A stretch of DNA of 11,200 bases from CAZDAM01 sp964503595. Lineage in GTDB: Bacteria > Muiribacteriota > UBA6191. The translations under genes and the position numbers were made by a program. The stretch is taken from positions 1 to 11,200 of the forward strand of contig CAZDAM010000106.1 of assembly GCA_964503595.1 (NCBI GenBank). The letters run 5' to 3'. Under the pieces are notes generated by a model, which had not been told where the DNA came from, made no database searches, and worked only from the letters and a program-made list of their open reading frames with translations. Of this stretch, positions 1 through 7,782 are shown one piece after another (positions within the stretch are counted from its first letter, which is position 1; the number at the start of each line of letters is the position of its first letter).

Positions 1-3000
1 ATGTACGCTGTAGCTGGCAGGTTGGACCAGGCCTTCAGCCTGTAGGAGCGACAACTGGAACTCCGACACTGGAATTCAAGGTTGCCGGAAATATCACAGA
101 TGATCGTGAGTCCTATGTGGATCTGACGGTTGTGGACTCCCTGAATCCAACTCTCAGTTCGACAGACCGGGTTCGGGTTCTTCTCAGGAAGCGCTTTGCC
201 AATAACGAAACAAGGCCTCTGTTTCTGGATTCCAAGCCAGAGCTGAACTTTGTTCGTGACAGAGACTTCCCAATCTATCGCCCGCTGAATAATGAGCTGG
301 TTTATGCTGATTTTGGAGCCAATGAGGCTCTGAGTCGCACTCTGAAAATGTTTGGTTATGTGGAAAACCCCAATATTACCGACAATTCGGTGGCGGCAAC
401 TGTAACAGCAACTCTTTATGAACTCGCTACGGGTAGTAAGGGAGTTGTACTGCATACTTTTGCGGTTACAAACCTGCTTTCCGGTGGACAGTTCCTGGAT
501 TTTGAACTGGATTCCGTGGATCTGAGCACGATGAGTACCAGAGCCCTTCTGGAAATTCAGGCTCAAAGCGGAAATCAGTCCAGGCTTCTGACCTATGCTG
601 TTCGTCTGAATACAGCAACAGGCAATCAGGGTCAGGTGTCTGCTTCTCTTGAAGCAAAACCACTGATTGTTTTTGCGGATCGTACCTTGAATACTCCAAC
701 GGATTATTTCAGTGGTAACTTTGCTTATCCTTACATTCATGCAGAAGTGGACGGCAGCGGTTCCGTAAATACGAATGGTGGCCCTGTTGAGTATCGCTGG
801 CAATGGAGATGGGCTGACAATCAGCCGACAGTTCCTGCTGTTCCCCTGTTTGGGTTTGGTACTTCCATGATCAGTCTGGATATTGCCCTGCCAACGACAG
901 CTGCAAGAACTCTTGAGGTTGGTTTGCAGGTGGCGGATCCGGTCTCGGGTTCTGTAAGTGCGACCAAATGGGTAACCTTTAAAGATATCCGCTTCTCCAA
1001 TGACGTTCCTCCGATTGCCGATCCCGGCTTTGTGCCTCAACCCCTGTTCCTGGCTGCGGATCAGAACAGTATCCAGGTTCCACTGGACGCTTCTCTGTCG
1101 TTCAGCCCATCCGGTAAGGCTCTGAAATCGGTGACCTGGACTCACGAGTTCGGTTTCCCGGTTTTCGGAACGAATGCCATGGCTTCCTCAACTTCGACCA
1201 CTGTGGCATTTGCCAATGTGGGTAAAGGCCGCCACCGCTTCAAGCTTGTTGTGACTGATGTCAACAACAAGAAAGGTGAGGCTTTCCTGGAGTTTGAAGT
1301 GATTCAGGAAGAAGTTGTGGATCCGACTGCTGAGTTCTTCGTGGAGGGCTTTGCAGATGCCTATCCTCGTGATGGCTTTGTCAATGAGCCCAGCATGATT
1401 GATACCGATTTCTTTGTCGGTTTCGGAGCGGGTGCTACTGCCAATACAGTTGCCGATGACAACCGCCTGATTCGCCGGATTTCCTTCCCTGGAATGTCGG
1501 CAGTTACTTACGCAGGTTCCGGTTTCTTCAGCGCTCAGGTGAGCAGCAGTGTGACCGGCTTTGCGAAAACAACCGTTGAAGCTTTCTACGATGTGAATGG
1601 CAATGGTGTGTTTGATGGTGGCGAACCCAAGAAGTTCATTGAAATTCCGATGACCTTCCGTAAAGACACCGTAAGCAACCTGTTTGCCGGAGTTGAGGCC
1701 AAGGAGCCTTATTTCCTGCCGGAAGGTTCCCAGCAGGCCAACCTGCCGGTTACTTTCTTTGTGAATACGACTCCTGAAGAGCTCCAGTCCAAAGGAGCCT
1801 ATCTGGAGTTCTCCTACGATCTTCAGCCGTTTGAGGGAAATTCCATGCCGATCTTTGGCAGTGTGACTTCCGCAAGCGGATTTGCTCCAACCCTGCTGAT
1901 GGATGTTGCTTCCGGTTCCTATGCCCTGAATCTGTTTGTCTTCCCAAGAGACATCAGTACGGATGAGTACCTGAGCGATGAGCCGATTGCCCAGGCTTTC
2001 AGGGATATTCGCGTCTTCGGTAACGAAGCGAATGTCATCGTGAGGGTTCTGGATCCAAGAGGCAAGCTTCTGGATGCAAATTCCACGGCCACCAATCTGA
2101 TGGCTTCCATCATTGATACAAGCGCGGCTGGAGTGGAAGTTGCTTCCTCCTACGTCAACTTCCTTGGATTTGGTGATGCCGAGTTCATGCCCATGTCGGT
2201 AGGTGGAAACATTCTGACTCATCCACTTGAGCTCAGAGTGACCAGGTTTGATATGAGCATGCAGCCGGTGAAGGTTGAGACCCTGGCTCTTCAGGGGCTC
2301 AAGCTTGGTCAGAACTTTGTGGAGCTGAATCTGGCTCAGGTAACCGATCTGGTTGTTGACACTGAATTCATTGTTGACGATTCGATGCTGCCTTTGATGG
2401 GAACCAGCTACACCCTGACGTTCTCCCAGAGAATCATAGGTACAAGCACTATGGCTTTGCGCCCGCTGAGCATGACTTATATGGGCAGTGTGGCTCCTGC
2501 AGTCTTCAGTACTGCTCCAAGGTCTTTCACCACTCCAAACCGATTGAATTTCACTCTGGCTTACGGAGGCCCTGGAGGTCTTCAGAAAGAAGCCGGTGTC
2601 TTTGAAATTCAGTTGGTGGCGACTTTGAAAGGTCTGGATGAGAACGGTGCGATGATTGAGAGGGAGCGTCATATTACGTTCCCGGCCAATAATGAATTCC
2701 TGTTCTGGAGTCCGATTGATTTCTCCAAGCTGCGTCCGACTCTGGCTTTGAGTCCTGAGATGCTGATTGGCCAGAAATTCAACTGGAGACAGTCCGGATT
2801 CAGTTATGGTGCGATCAAATTTGAAACCGGTACGGCTTCGGTTGTGGATTATGGCTATACCCGCAATTTTGATTGGGAAATTCGCCAGGGGCGCCTTTAT
2901 ATGAAGGAAGTCTATGAAGGTGGATCCTCCCATCCTGATAAGCAGGAATTCTCAGCCTTTGAGATCAATCCTGAAGTTATTGCCGGATCCGTCCGCTATG

Positions 3001-5945
3001 TCTTTGAAAACGGGCAGGCGAGTGAGTTTGCTGAGCCGTTTGCCTTTGAAGTGATTCGTCCTTTCAGGGTCAATCGGGCCTTGAGCATTACCGATGCAAT
3101 GCCTACTCAGGACAATATGGGAGTTCAGGTTCGCTTCTCTTCTGCGATTCCTTCTGGAATGGTGACCCAGATTCATCCTCTGAATCTGCCTGCCTTCCTG
3201 GGGGTTCCAGCTGGTGAGCCACTGACGTTCCCGATGAATGCCAGTATGCAACCAAACATTGAGCACATCCGTGCAGGTGGTTATCTGATTTTCAGAAATC
3301 TTGATGCAAAAGCGATTTTTGAAATGACAGAGCGCCTGGGCAAGGTTTATGAAACAGGTGGAGCCGGATTTGTGGATATCGAGCCAGGCCGTCTGGAACA
3401 TCGTCAGATGTTTGCCAACAACCTGATGGGATTCCTCTCCGGTGTAGGTGTGGAGTCCATCGTTCCGATGACGGATTCCCTGCAGATCTCCTGCTCTGAG
3501 CAGGCCATGATTCCTGGGGCGGAAGCCTGTCGTACTGTGGAGCTGGGTGGAGCCTTCCCGAATGGATATGGAATGGACAATTACATGATCTATTTCTTGC
3601 CGGTTCTGGAAACTCCTCAGCTTGAGGACGACATGAGCGTCAAGCTGGTTCTCAGGAATTCTGCAATGGGTTTCTACCCAGGTCGCATGGATCTGCCCCG
3701 CTCTGAATTCCTGATGAATGCGGGCATGATTCGTATGTCTGAGGGATTGGATTCGGTTTACTTTGAAGAAGGTGGATTGCCACTGGGTGGTGGACATCGC
3801 TACACAACCATGAAATTCGGTTCCGAAGTTCCCCAGAACGCGGCATCCATGATTCCGGAACAGGCCAGCCTGGTGAATGGAGTCCGGGTTGGAAACCTCA
3901 GTCAGGATCAGGGAGTGGAGCTTGGTACACTGGCTCCGGCTATTCAGTATCTGGAAGAAACCAGATTCAATGAGTACAAGCGGGTTGAAAGTGAAATCAT
4001 TGTCTTCGCCCGCCACCAGAATTCCGGTTCGATTCTGGAACTCGCTTCCCTTGAGCAGGAAATGGGAATGCCTAAGCTGAGACGTGGAACGTATTCCATG
4101 GCTCCGGGCTCCCAGGAAGTGCCGATTGCCTGGCCAATTCTGGTGGATAAGGGACTTTACACAGGAGCCGCCAATTTTGATGCAATGCTCAAAATCGGTC
4201 AGTCGGTCATGACATCCTTCATTGAAACGGAAGAGATGAACGACACGAATGAACCAAATGCTCCTGTGAGGTATAACCGTGAGGATGTCATCATGACTTC
4301 TCTGGCTTACATTCCCGAGTTGACTTTCCATCGCAGGGGATACAATTCTTCCACGATGATGACGGAAGTCATGACCTCAATCACCCTGCGTGATCTGGTG
4401 ATGGTCCGGGAAGAAGCTTTCATGTATCCGGTCGAGTTCATGTCGGCAACCGGTGGCGAAGCAAACGGAAGGTGGGTACGTTCCCAGCAGCCGAATGCCT
4501 GGCCAGGAAGTCGTGAGACCAACTATATTCTTCTTGCCCGTGGCATTGGCCCTGTGGTCATGATGAATATGGATCTGGATGCCCGCTACGATCAGAATCT
4601 GGAAACTTTCGTTGCCGAGCGGTCTATGGACACCAGTCTGATGACTGCGTTTGAAGTGGCGGGAGAGCCGGGAAGCGGTCCTGTTACCAGTTTTGAAGCC
4701 GGACTCCTTCATCAGACGATGATTTCGGAAGGGTATCTGATTCAGACCACTTTCGGCACCGTCGAAAGGGATGCCTATGGCTCATGGGTCAGTGAGTTCA
4801 CGTTTACAACGACCTCAGCGAATGCTGGGATTCTCAAAGTCACTGACTTCAGGATGAATAACGGTATTCTGGAAAGAGATGCCAACACACAGGAGCCCGT
4901 TGTACAGGAAGAAATGACTCTGAACTGGCATCTGACTCCTGAGGGTGATGTGGTTGTAGAGGATGAAGGGGAAGTCCTGACAATTCGTCCTGTCATGAAT
5001 CGCGGTTTGCCCGGTTCCAGAGGTTCCTTTGTTCTTCTGGTCGGTCCGGCACCTGGAATTCTGGAATCAGAAATTGAGTTCTTTGTGGCAGGTCCTGAGG
5101 ATGAAGGCAAGGCTCATGGAGCTGCTGAAGCTGCTGCGCGTGCATTCGAGAGAAATTACGATTTTGCCTGGAATTACAGCAGGGTTTCTTCAAATGCCTT
5201 TGTTCGCAACAACTTGATCAACAATGAAATCCGTTCGGGTTTCTTTTTCCGTCCTATGCCCAGCCATTCCTCCATGGAGTCCGGGGTCAGGGCGGTTGTT
5301 CGGGGACCCGGTCTGCCTTCTGAAGGTCTTGTGTTTGAGCGGGATTCCATGAACAGCAACAGTCAGGAAATGCGTCTGTCCGGGATGTATCAGGGAGATC
5401 CTGCGGCATGTGACTACAATTCCTGGTGCCCGGATCCTCAGATGCTGGCCCGGTTTCCTCAGGGTGAACCCCTGATTTTTGATGTGGTCTTTGAGGATCA
5501 TGGGGATGTCATTGCCCGCTGGACGATTCCAATGATGGAGCGCCCGGTGGATGTTGCCAACCTGACTCAGGACGATTTCCCGAGATTGCAGGAGGCAACA
5601 ACAGGCTCTTTCACCATTGGTACTGGCGGTAACTTAGCTGCCAACGCTCAGTTGACGGTGGTGCTGCCGGCAAACCGCACCAACTTTGAACAAGCAGGCG
5701 TTCACTATTACTTTGACGCGTACACCCAGGATTCGAATTATCCGCAGAATAGTCAGCAGAGAATGCATGTCAGCCCAGAAAATCTGGGAGTGACACTGAA
5801 CTCTTATATTCTGAACAATCCGGATGTTTACACTCAGGTGCACGGGAGTATTTCCGTATTCATGAATGATGAGGATATACCTTATTACGAGACGGTTTAT
5901 CCGGTATCAGGCACGATGAACAATACAGGAACAGTGAATCCGTAG
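1..5945 (+). CDS. Giant extracytoplasmic-type protein with PKD/Ig-like modules, 3' part (5' end outside window)
   Basis: The frame is open from position 3 with no stop before TAG at 5943-5945, so the true start lies upstream; the GTG at 117 is only the first possible in-window start. At least 1,980 residues are visible. The part up to about 1310 reads as successive beta-sandwich modules: PKD-like segments at about 651-1000 (VDGSGSV, then alternating hydrophobic strands ending in a WVTF strand) and about 1049-1310 (SVTWTHEFG, then HRFKLVVTDV). A DVNGNGVFDGGEP loop at 1590-1628 resembles calcium-binding loops. The rest is beta-rich and I do not recognise it. Cysteines are scarce: one at 9-11, and two close pairs (3492/3528 and 5409/5427) that could be disulfides, fitting export. 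I see no LPXTG motif, C-terminal membrane segment or obvious sorting domain; the end is polar (NNTGTVNP). Long stretches avoid TTA, CTA and TCA codons. PKD-like modules usually serve adhesion or surface structure, so a surface or secreted structural role is inferred. The exact function is unknown. Confidence 0.85.
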   Translation, partial: VRCSWQVGPGLQPVGATTGTPTLEFKVAGNITDDRESYVDLTVVDSLNPTLSSTDRVRVLLRKRFANNETRPLFLDSKPELNFVRDRDFPIYRPLNNELVYADFGANEALSRTLKMFGYVENPNITDNSVAATVTATLYELATGSKGVVLHTFAVTNLLSGGQFLDFELDSVDLSTMSTRALLEIQAQSGNQSRLLTYAVRLNTATGNQGQVSASLEAKPLIVFADRTLNTPTDYFSGNFAYPYIHAEVDGSGSVNTNGGPVEYRWQWRWADNQPTVPAVPLFGFGTSMISLDIALPTTAARTLEVGLQVADPVSGSVSATKWVTFKDIRFSNDVPPIADPGFVPQPLFLAADQNSIQVPLDASLSFSPSGKALKSVTWTHEFGFPVFGTNAMASSTSTTVAFANVGKGRHRFKLVVTDVNNKKGEAFLEFEVIQEEVVDPTAEFFVEGFADAYPRDGFVNEPSMIDTDFFVGFGAGATANTVADDNRLIRRISFPGMSAVTYAGSGFFSAQVSSSVTGFAKTTVEAFYDVNGNGVFDGGEPKKFIEIPMTFRKDTVSNLFAGVEAKEPYFLPEGSQQANLPVTFFVNTTPEELQSKGAYLEFSYDLQPFEGNSMPIFGSVTSASGFAPTLLMDVASGSYALNLFVFPRDISTDEYLSDEPIAQAFRDIRVFGNEANVIVRVLDPRGKLLDANSTATNLMASIIDTSAAGVEVASSYVNFLGFGDAEFMPMSVGGNILTHPLELRVTRFDMSMQPVKVETLALQGLKLGQNFVELNLAQVTDLVVDTEFIVDDSMLPLMGTSYTLTFSQRIIGTSTMALRPLSMTYMGSVAPAVFSTAPRSFTTPNRLNFTLAYGGPGGLQKEAGVFEIQLVATLKGLDENGAMIERERHITFPANNEFLFWSPIDFSKLRPTLALSPEMLIGQKFNWRQSGFSYGAIKFETGTASVVDYGYTRNFDWEIRQGRLYMKEVYEGGSSHPDKQEFSAFEINPEVIAGSVRYVFENGQASEFAEPFAFEVIRPFRVNRALSITDAMPTQDNMGVQVRFSSAIPSGMVTQIHPLNLPAFLGVPAGEPLTFPMNASMQPNIEHIRAGGYLIFRNLDAKAIFEMTERLGKVYETGGAGFVDIEPGRLEHRQMFANNLMGFLSGVGVESIVPMTDSLQISCSEQAMIPGAEACRTVELGGAFPNGYGMDNYMIYFLPVLETPQLEDDMSVKLVLRNSAMGFYPGRMDLPRSEFLMNAGMIRMSEGLDSVYFEEGGLPLGGGHRYTTMKFGSEVPQNAASMIPEQASLVNGVRVGNLSQDQGVELGTLAPAIQYLEETRFNEYKRVESEIIVFARHQNSGSILELASLEQEMGMPKLRRGTYSMAPGSQEVPIAWPILVDKGLYTGAANFDAMLKIGQSVMTSFIETEEMNDTNEPNAPVRYNREDVIMTSLAYIPELTFHRRGYNSSTMMTEVMTSITLRDLVMVREEAFMYPVEFMSATGGEANGRWVRSQQPNAWPGSRETNYILLARGIGPVVMMNMDLDARYDQNLETFVAERSMDTSLMTAFEVAGEPGSGPVTSFEAGLLHQTMISEGYLIQTTFGTVERDAYGSWVSEFTFTTTSANAGILKVTDFRMNNGILERDANTQEPVVQEEMTLNWHLTPEGDVVVEDEGEVLTIRPVMNRGLPGSRGSFVLLVGPAPGILESEIEFFVAGPEDEGKAHGAAEAAARAFERNYDFAWNYSRVSSNAFVRNNLINNEIRSGFFFRPMPSHSSMESGVRAVVRGPGLPSEGLVFERDSMNSNSQEMRLSGMYQGDPAACDYNSWCPDPQMLARFPQGEPLIFDVVFEDHGDVIARWTIPMMERPVDVANLTQDDFPRLQEATTGSFTIGTGGNLAANAQLTVVLPANRTNFEQAGVHYYFDAYTQDSNYPQNSQQRMHVSPENLGVTLNSYILNNPDVYTQVHGSISVFMNDEDIPYYETVYPVSGTMNNTGTVNP
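1590..1628 (+). other. Calcium-binding-type loop (DVNGNGVFDGGEP) in the giant protein
   Basis: The thirteen codons here encode Asp-x-Asn-x-Asn-Gly-x-Phe-Asp-x-Gly-Glu. This matches the DxNxNGxxDxxE spacing of EF-hand, dockerin and SdrD-B-type calcium loops, as often found between modules of large secreted bacterial proteins. It occurs once in the visible part, so a paired dockerin is not supported. Calcium binding is inferred from the pattern alone. Confidence 0.55.
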
Positions 5946-5973
5946 TGATTCGATAGTTTACTGAATTGCTTTG

Positions 5974-6007
5974 GCCCCGCATCTTCGGATGCGGGGCTTT
6001 TTGTTTT
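5974..6007 (+). terminator. Rho-independent terminator of the giant gene
   Basis: A perfect 10-bp GC-rich stem (5974-5983 pairing with 5988-5997) closes a TTCG tetraloop (5984-5987), in the very stable C(UUCG)G context. A T-rich run follows at 5998-6007. It begins 28 nt after the TAG stop of the upstream gene. There is no A-tract on the left side, so it should work only for plus-strand transcripts. It separates the giant gene from the AAA/nuclease gene. Confidence 0.95.
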
Positions 6008-6092
6008 ATGGGTGCCTGGTATGGGCGCACTCCTCTGGGTGCAAGCCTTTGGATTTTTAGTCCGGGAGAGGTTTTAAATCTCTGATTTTTCT

Positions 6093-6114
6093 GCATGCTA
6101 TAATTCGAGCATGC
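6093..6114 (+). repeat. Inverted repeat spanning the -10 element and the start codon
   Basis: GCATGCT (6093-6099) is repeated inverted as AGCATGC (6108-6114) around an 8-nt spacer. The left arm includes the TG of the extended -10 and the right arm includes the ATG. As DNA it could be an operator for a dimeric regulator that would block polymerase. If transcription starts at 6111 the left arm is not in the RNA, which argues against an RNA hairpin role. GCATGC is itself palindromic, so part of the symmetry may be chance. Confidence 0.45.
6096..6104 (+). promoter_or_regulatory. Extended -10 promoter for the AAA-ATPase/nuclease gene, predicted leaderless
   Basis: TGC-TATAAT is a perfect consensus -10 hexamer (6099-6104) with an extended -10 TG (6096-6097). 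I see no convincing -35 hexamer at 16-18 bp; the region upstream is T-rich. A start point 7 nt after the hexamer would be position 6111, the A of the ATG. No Shine-Dalgarno sequence sits at a normal distance, and an in-frame TAA at 6075-6077 leaves no upstream alternative start codon. The message is therefore predicted to be leaderless. The promoter match is seen directly; the start point is inferred. Confidence 0.7.
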
Positions 6115-7514
6115 GTAAAGTCCCCATAGGTACAAGTGATTTTCAGAGAATTGTGTCTAATCCCAATTTGTTTTATGTGGATAAGACAGGCTTGATTGCC
6201 GAGTTTTTACGGGAACCCACTGAAATCACTTTGATTACCCGCCCCCGTCGCTTTGGAAAGACCCTGAACCTTTCCATGCTGCGCTATTTTTTTGAGCAGA
6301 AGAATGCTGAGGAAAATCGTAAGCTTTTTGAGGGGCTTTCTATTGCAGGAGATCAGGAGGCCATGCTTCAGCAGGGCAGTCGTCCGGTGATTGCCCTGAC
6401 CTTCAAGGATTGCAAGGCAAAAGCCTGGGAAGATATGCAGTCCATGATTACCGGACTTCTCTCGGAAATCAGTTTCAGTCATGCCGCTGATGGAAAAAAT
6501 GAAGTCCAGAAAGCATCTCTTAAGGCTTTGATGGAAAAACGGGCTTCTTATGAGGAGCGCTGTAATGCCTTAAAGATGATTTCGTCTTTATACTCGGATG
6601 AAATCAAACCCCTCATTCTGATTGATGAATACGATGTCCCCTTACAGGAAGCCTGGCTGAATGGCTATTGGGACGAAGCTATCTCTTTTTTCCGTAATTT
6701 TTTTTCAGCCGCCTTCAAGGATAATTCCCATATCTGGCGTGCTGTCCTCACGGGTTGCCTTAGGGTTTCGCGGGAAAGCATGTTTACGGGTATGAATAAT
6801 CTCAAGGCCTATTCTGTTTCTTCTGAGGTGTATTCCTCCCACTTTGGTTTTACTCAGGAGGAGGTTGAAAAAGCTTTAGAGGAGTTTGAGCTTTCTGAAT
6901 ATATGTGTGATGTGGAGAACTGGTATAACGGCTATCGTTTCGGTGAAACCACGATTTACAGCCCCTGGTCGATTTCCAGTTTTCTGGATGAGAAAAAGCT
7001 GCAATCCTACTGGCTGAATACGAGTGGGAATGATTTGGTGAAGTCCTCTCTGAAAAAAGGTAATGAGCAGGTTAAGCAGGATCTTAAAACCCTGATGGAT
7101 GGTAAGAGTCTCACGGTAAATCTGCGTGAGCAGGTTGTGTTTGATGAAATTGATTTAAGCCCGGATACTCTGTGGAATTTTTTGTATCAGACGGGGTATC
7201 TCAAGGCTGTAGCTATCCATTTACCCCCTAAGAACCCCCAGCCTGCTGTGGAACTGAAAATTCCTAATCTTGAGGTACAGGGGATCTATCTGAATTCGAT
7301 CCAATCCTGGTTTGATGAATCCCAGTCCCAGGTGGCTTTGAATCATTTGGGTGGGGCACTTCAAAAAGGGGATGTAGCAGGGTTTGCAAAAATTTTTCGT
7401 CGTCTGGTTCAAAATTCTTTTAGTTATTTTGATATGGGAGGGAAAAACCCGGAAAGCTTTTATCACGCTTTTACTTTGGGGCTGATGGTGCAATTTGTGG
7501 GTTTATGGCAGTAA
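6111..7514 (+). CDS. AAA-ATPase-like protein of the PD-(D/E)XK nuclease family, ATPase part (0 frame)
   Basis: These 467 residues carry the AAA-ATPase-like domain typical of proteins annotated 'AAA family ATPase / PD-(D/E)XK nuclease domain-containing'. The N-terminus (MRKVPIGTSDF, then YVDKT) is the family's usual start. The Walker A variant RPRRFGKTL is at residues 44-52, Walker B LILIDEYD at 168-175, SRESMFTGMNN at 220-230 (the family's conserved segment after the ATPase core), and WYNGYRFG at 271-278, followed by IYSPWS. A middle region leads to FYHAFTLGL (450-458), which in full-length members runs straight into the nuclease domain. Here the frame stops at TAA 7512-7514 after LWQ, just before that domain, which continues in the -1 frame. 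A product ending here would be an ATPase without nuclease. TTA codons are used freely, unlike the upstream gene, suggesting different ancestry. The cellular role of this family is poorly known; nucleic-acid processing is inferred from the domains. No partner gene is adjacent. Confidence 0.92.
   Translation: MRKVPIGTSDFQRIVSNPNLFYVDKTGLIAEFLREPTEITLITRPRRFGKTLNLSMLRYFFEQKNAEENRKLFEGLSIAGDQEAMLQQGSRPVIALTFKDCKAKAWEDMQSMITGLLSEISFSHAADGKNEVQKASLKALMEKRASYEERCNALKMISSLYSDEIKPLILIDEYDVPLQEAWLNGYWDEAISFFRNFFSAAFKDNSHIWRAVLTGCLRVSRESMFTGMNNLKAYSVSSEVYSSHFGFTQEEVEKALEEFELSEYMCDVENWYNGYRFGETTIYSPWSISSFLDEKKLQSYWLNTSGNDLVKSSLKKGNEQVKQDLKTLMDGKSLTVNLREQVVFDEIDLSPDTLWNFLYQTGYLKAVAIHLPPKNPQPAVELKIPNLEVQGIYLNSIQSWFDESQSQVALNHLGGALQKGDVAGFAKIFRRLVQNSFSYFDMGGKNPESFYHAFTLGLMVQFVGLWQ
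7499..7505 (+). other. Candidate -1 frameshift slippery heptamer G GGT TTA
   Basis: The heptamer fits X XXY YYZ, and its phase is correct: GGT (7500-7502) and TTA (7503-7505) are 0-frame codons of the ATPase ORF. After a one-base backward slip the tRNAs would sit on GGG and TTT, and translation would continue ATG GCA GTA AAG into the nuclease frame. The 0-frame stop is three codons later (7512-7514). The fused product would be 554 residues and keeps the family spacing: LGL, nine residues, then VKSNRE. I see no Shine-Dalgarno about 10 nt upstream and no strong hairpin 5-9 nt downstream; the nearest clear stem (7563-7568 with 7582-7587) is far off. The alternative is loss of one G from an ancestral TGGGCA. 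Confidence 0.45.
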
Positions 7515-7774
7515 AGTCTAACCGTGAAGCCGGGTTTGGCCGCTGTGATTTAATCCTGTTTCCCAAAGAGCCGGATAAGACCTTTGGAGTCGTAATGGAA
7601 TTTAAGACGATGGACTCCTATGAGGATAAAGACCTGAAAGCCTGTGCTGAAGATGCCTTGCAGCAGATTCAAAAGCGTGAGTATGCCCTTGAATTACAGA
7701 ATGCCGGATGTACGAAAATCCTTCAAATCGGAATAGGGTTTTCCGGCAAGCAGGTGGAGATTCTAGGGGGGTGA
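7505..7774 (+). CDS. PD-(D/E)XK nuclease domain, C-terminal part of the AAA-ATPase-like protein (-1 frame)
   Basis: This 89-residue reading frame is the C-terminal nuclease domain of the preceding ATPase, displaced by -1. VKSNREAGFGRCDLIL (residues 3-18) is the hallmark SNRE-GxGRxD segment, with Asp15 as a catalytic candidate. MEFK (31-34) supplies the E-x-K of the PD-(D/E)XK active site. ALQQIQKREYA (51-61) matches the QI-x-x-x-x-Y helix, and the final strand is ILQIGIGF. So every expected active-site residue is present and the domain is not decayed. The frame overlaps the ATPase ORF by 10 nt. The ATG at 7505 has no good ribosome binding site (TTTGTGGGTTT upstream) and a free 89-residue domain would be unusual, so I read this as part of a fused or formerly fused protein rather than a separate gene. 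It ends 8 bp before the convergent fibre gene. Confidence 0.85.
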   Translation: MAVKSNREAGFGRCDLILFPKEPDKTFGVVMEFKTMDSYEDKDLKACAEDALQQIQKREYALELQNAGCTKILQIGIGFSGKQVEILGG

Positions 7775-7782
7775 ATTTCGTT

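Noticed and set aside
117..119. GTG at 117 as the start of the giant gene
   Set aside because: The frame is open from position 3 and the 38 codons before 117 encode similar beta-rich sequence. No ribosome binding site precedes the GTG, so the gene must begin outside the window.
1590..1628. Dockerin domain
   Set aside because: Dockerins need two calcium loops about 20-30 residues apart; only one loop is present, and it lies in the middle of the protein.
1188..4712. Long minus-strand ORFs (1188-2933, 2952-4331, 4377-4712) opposite the giant gene
   Set aside because: All lie in the frame aligned codon-to-codon with the sense gene, where stops correspond to sense TTA, CTA and TCA. Their openness follows from codon bias, and the translations are low-complexity with no domain signature.
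6061..6090. Second terminator hairpin (AGAG ... CTCT followed by GATTTTT)
   Set aside because: The stem is only 4 bp plus a wobble and a single A-T pair, with a weak T-run. It lies just upstream of the AAA/nuclease gene's -10 element and is too weak to call beside the strong terminator at 5974.
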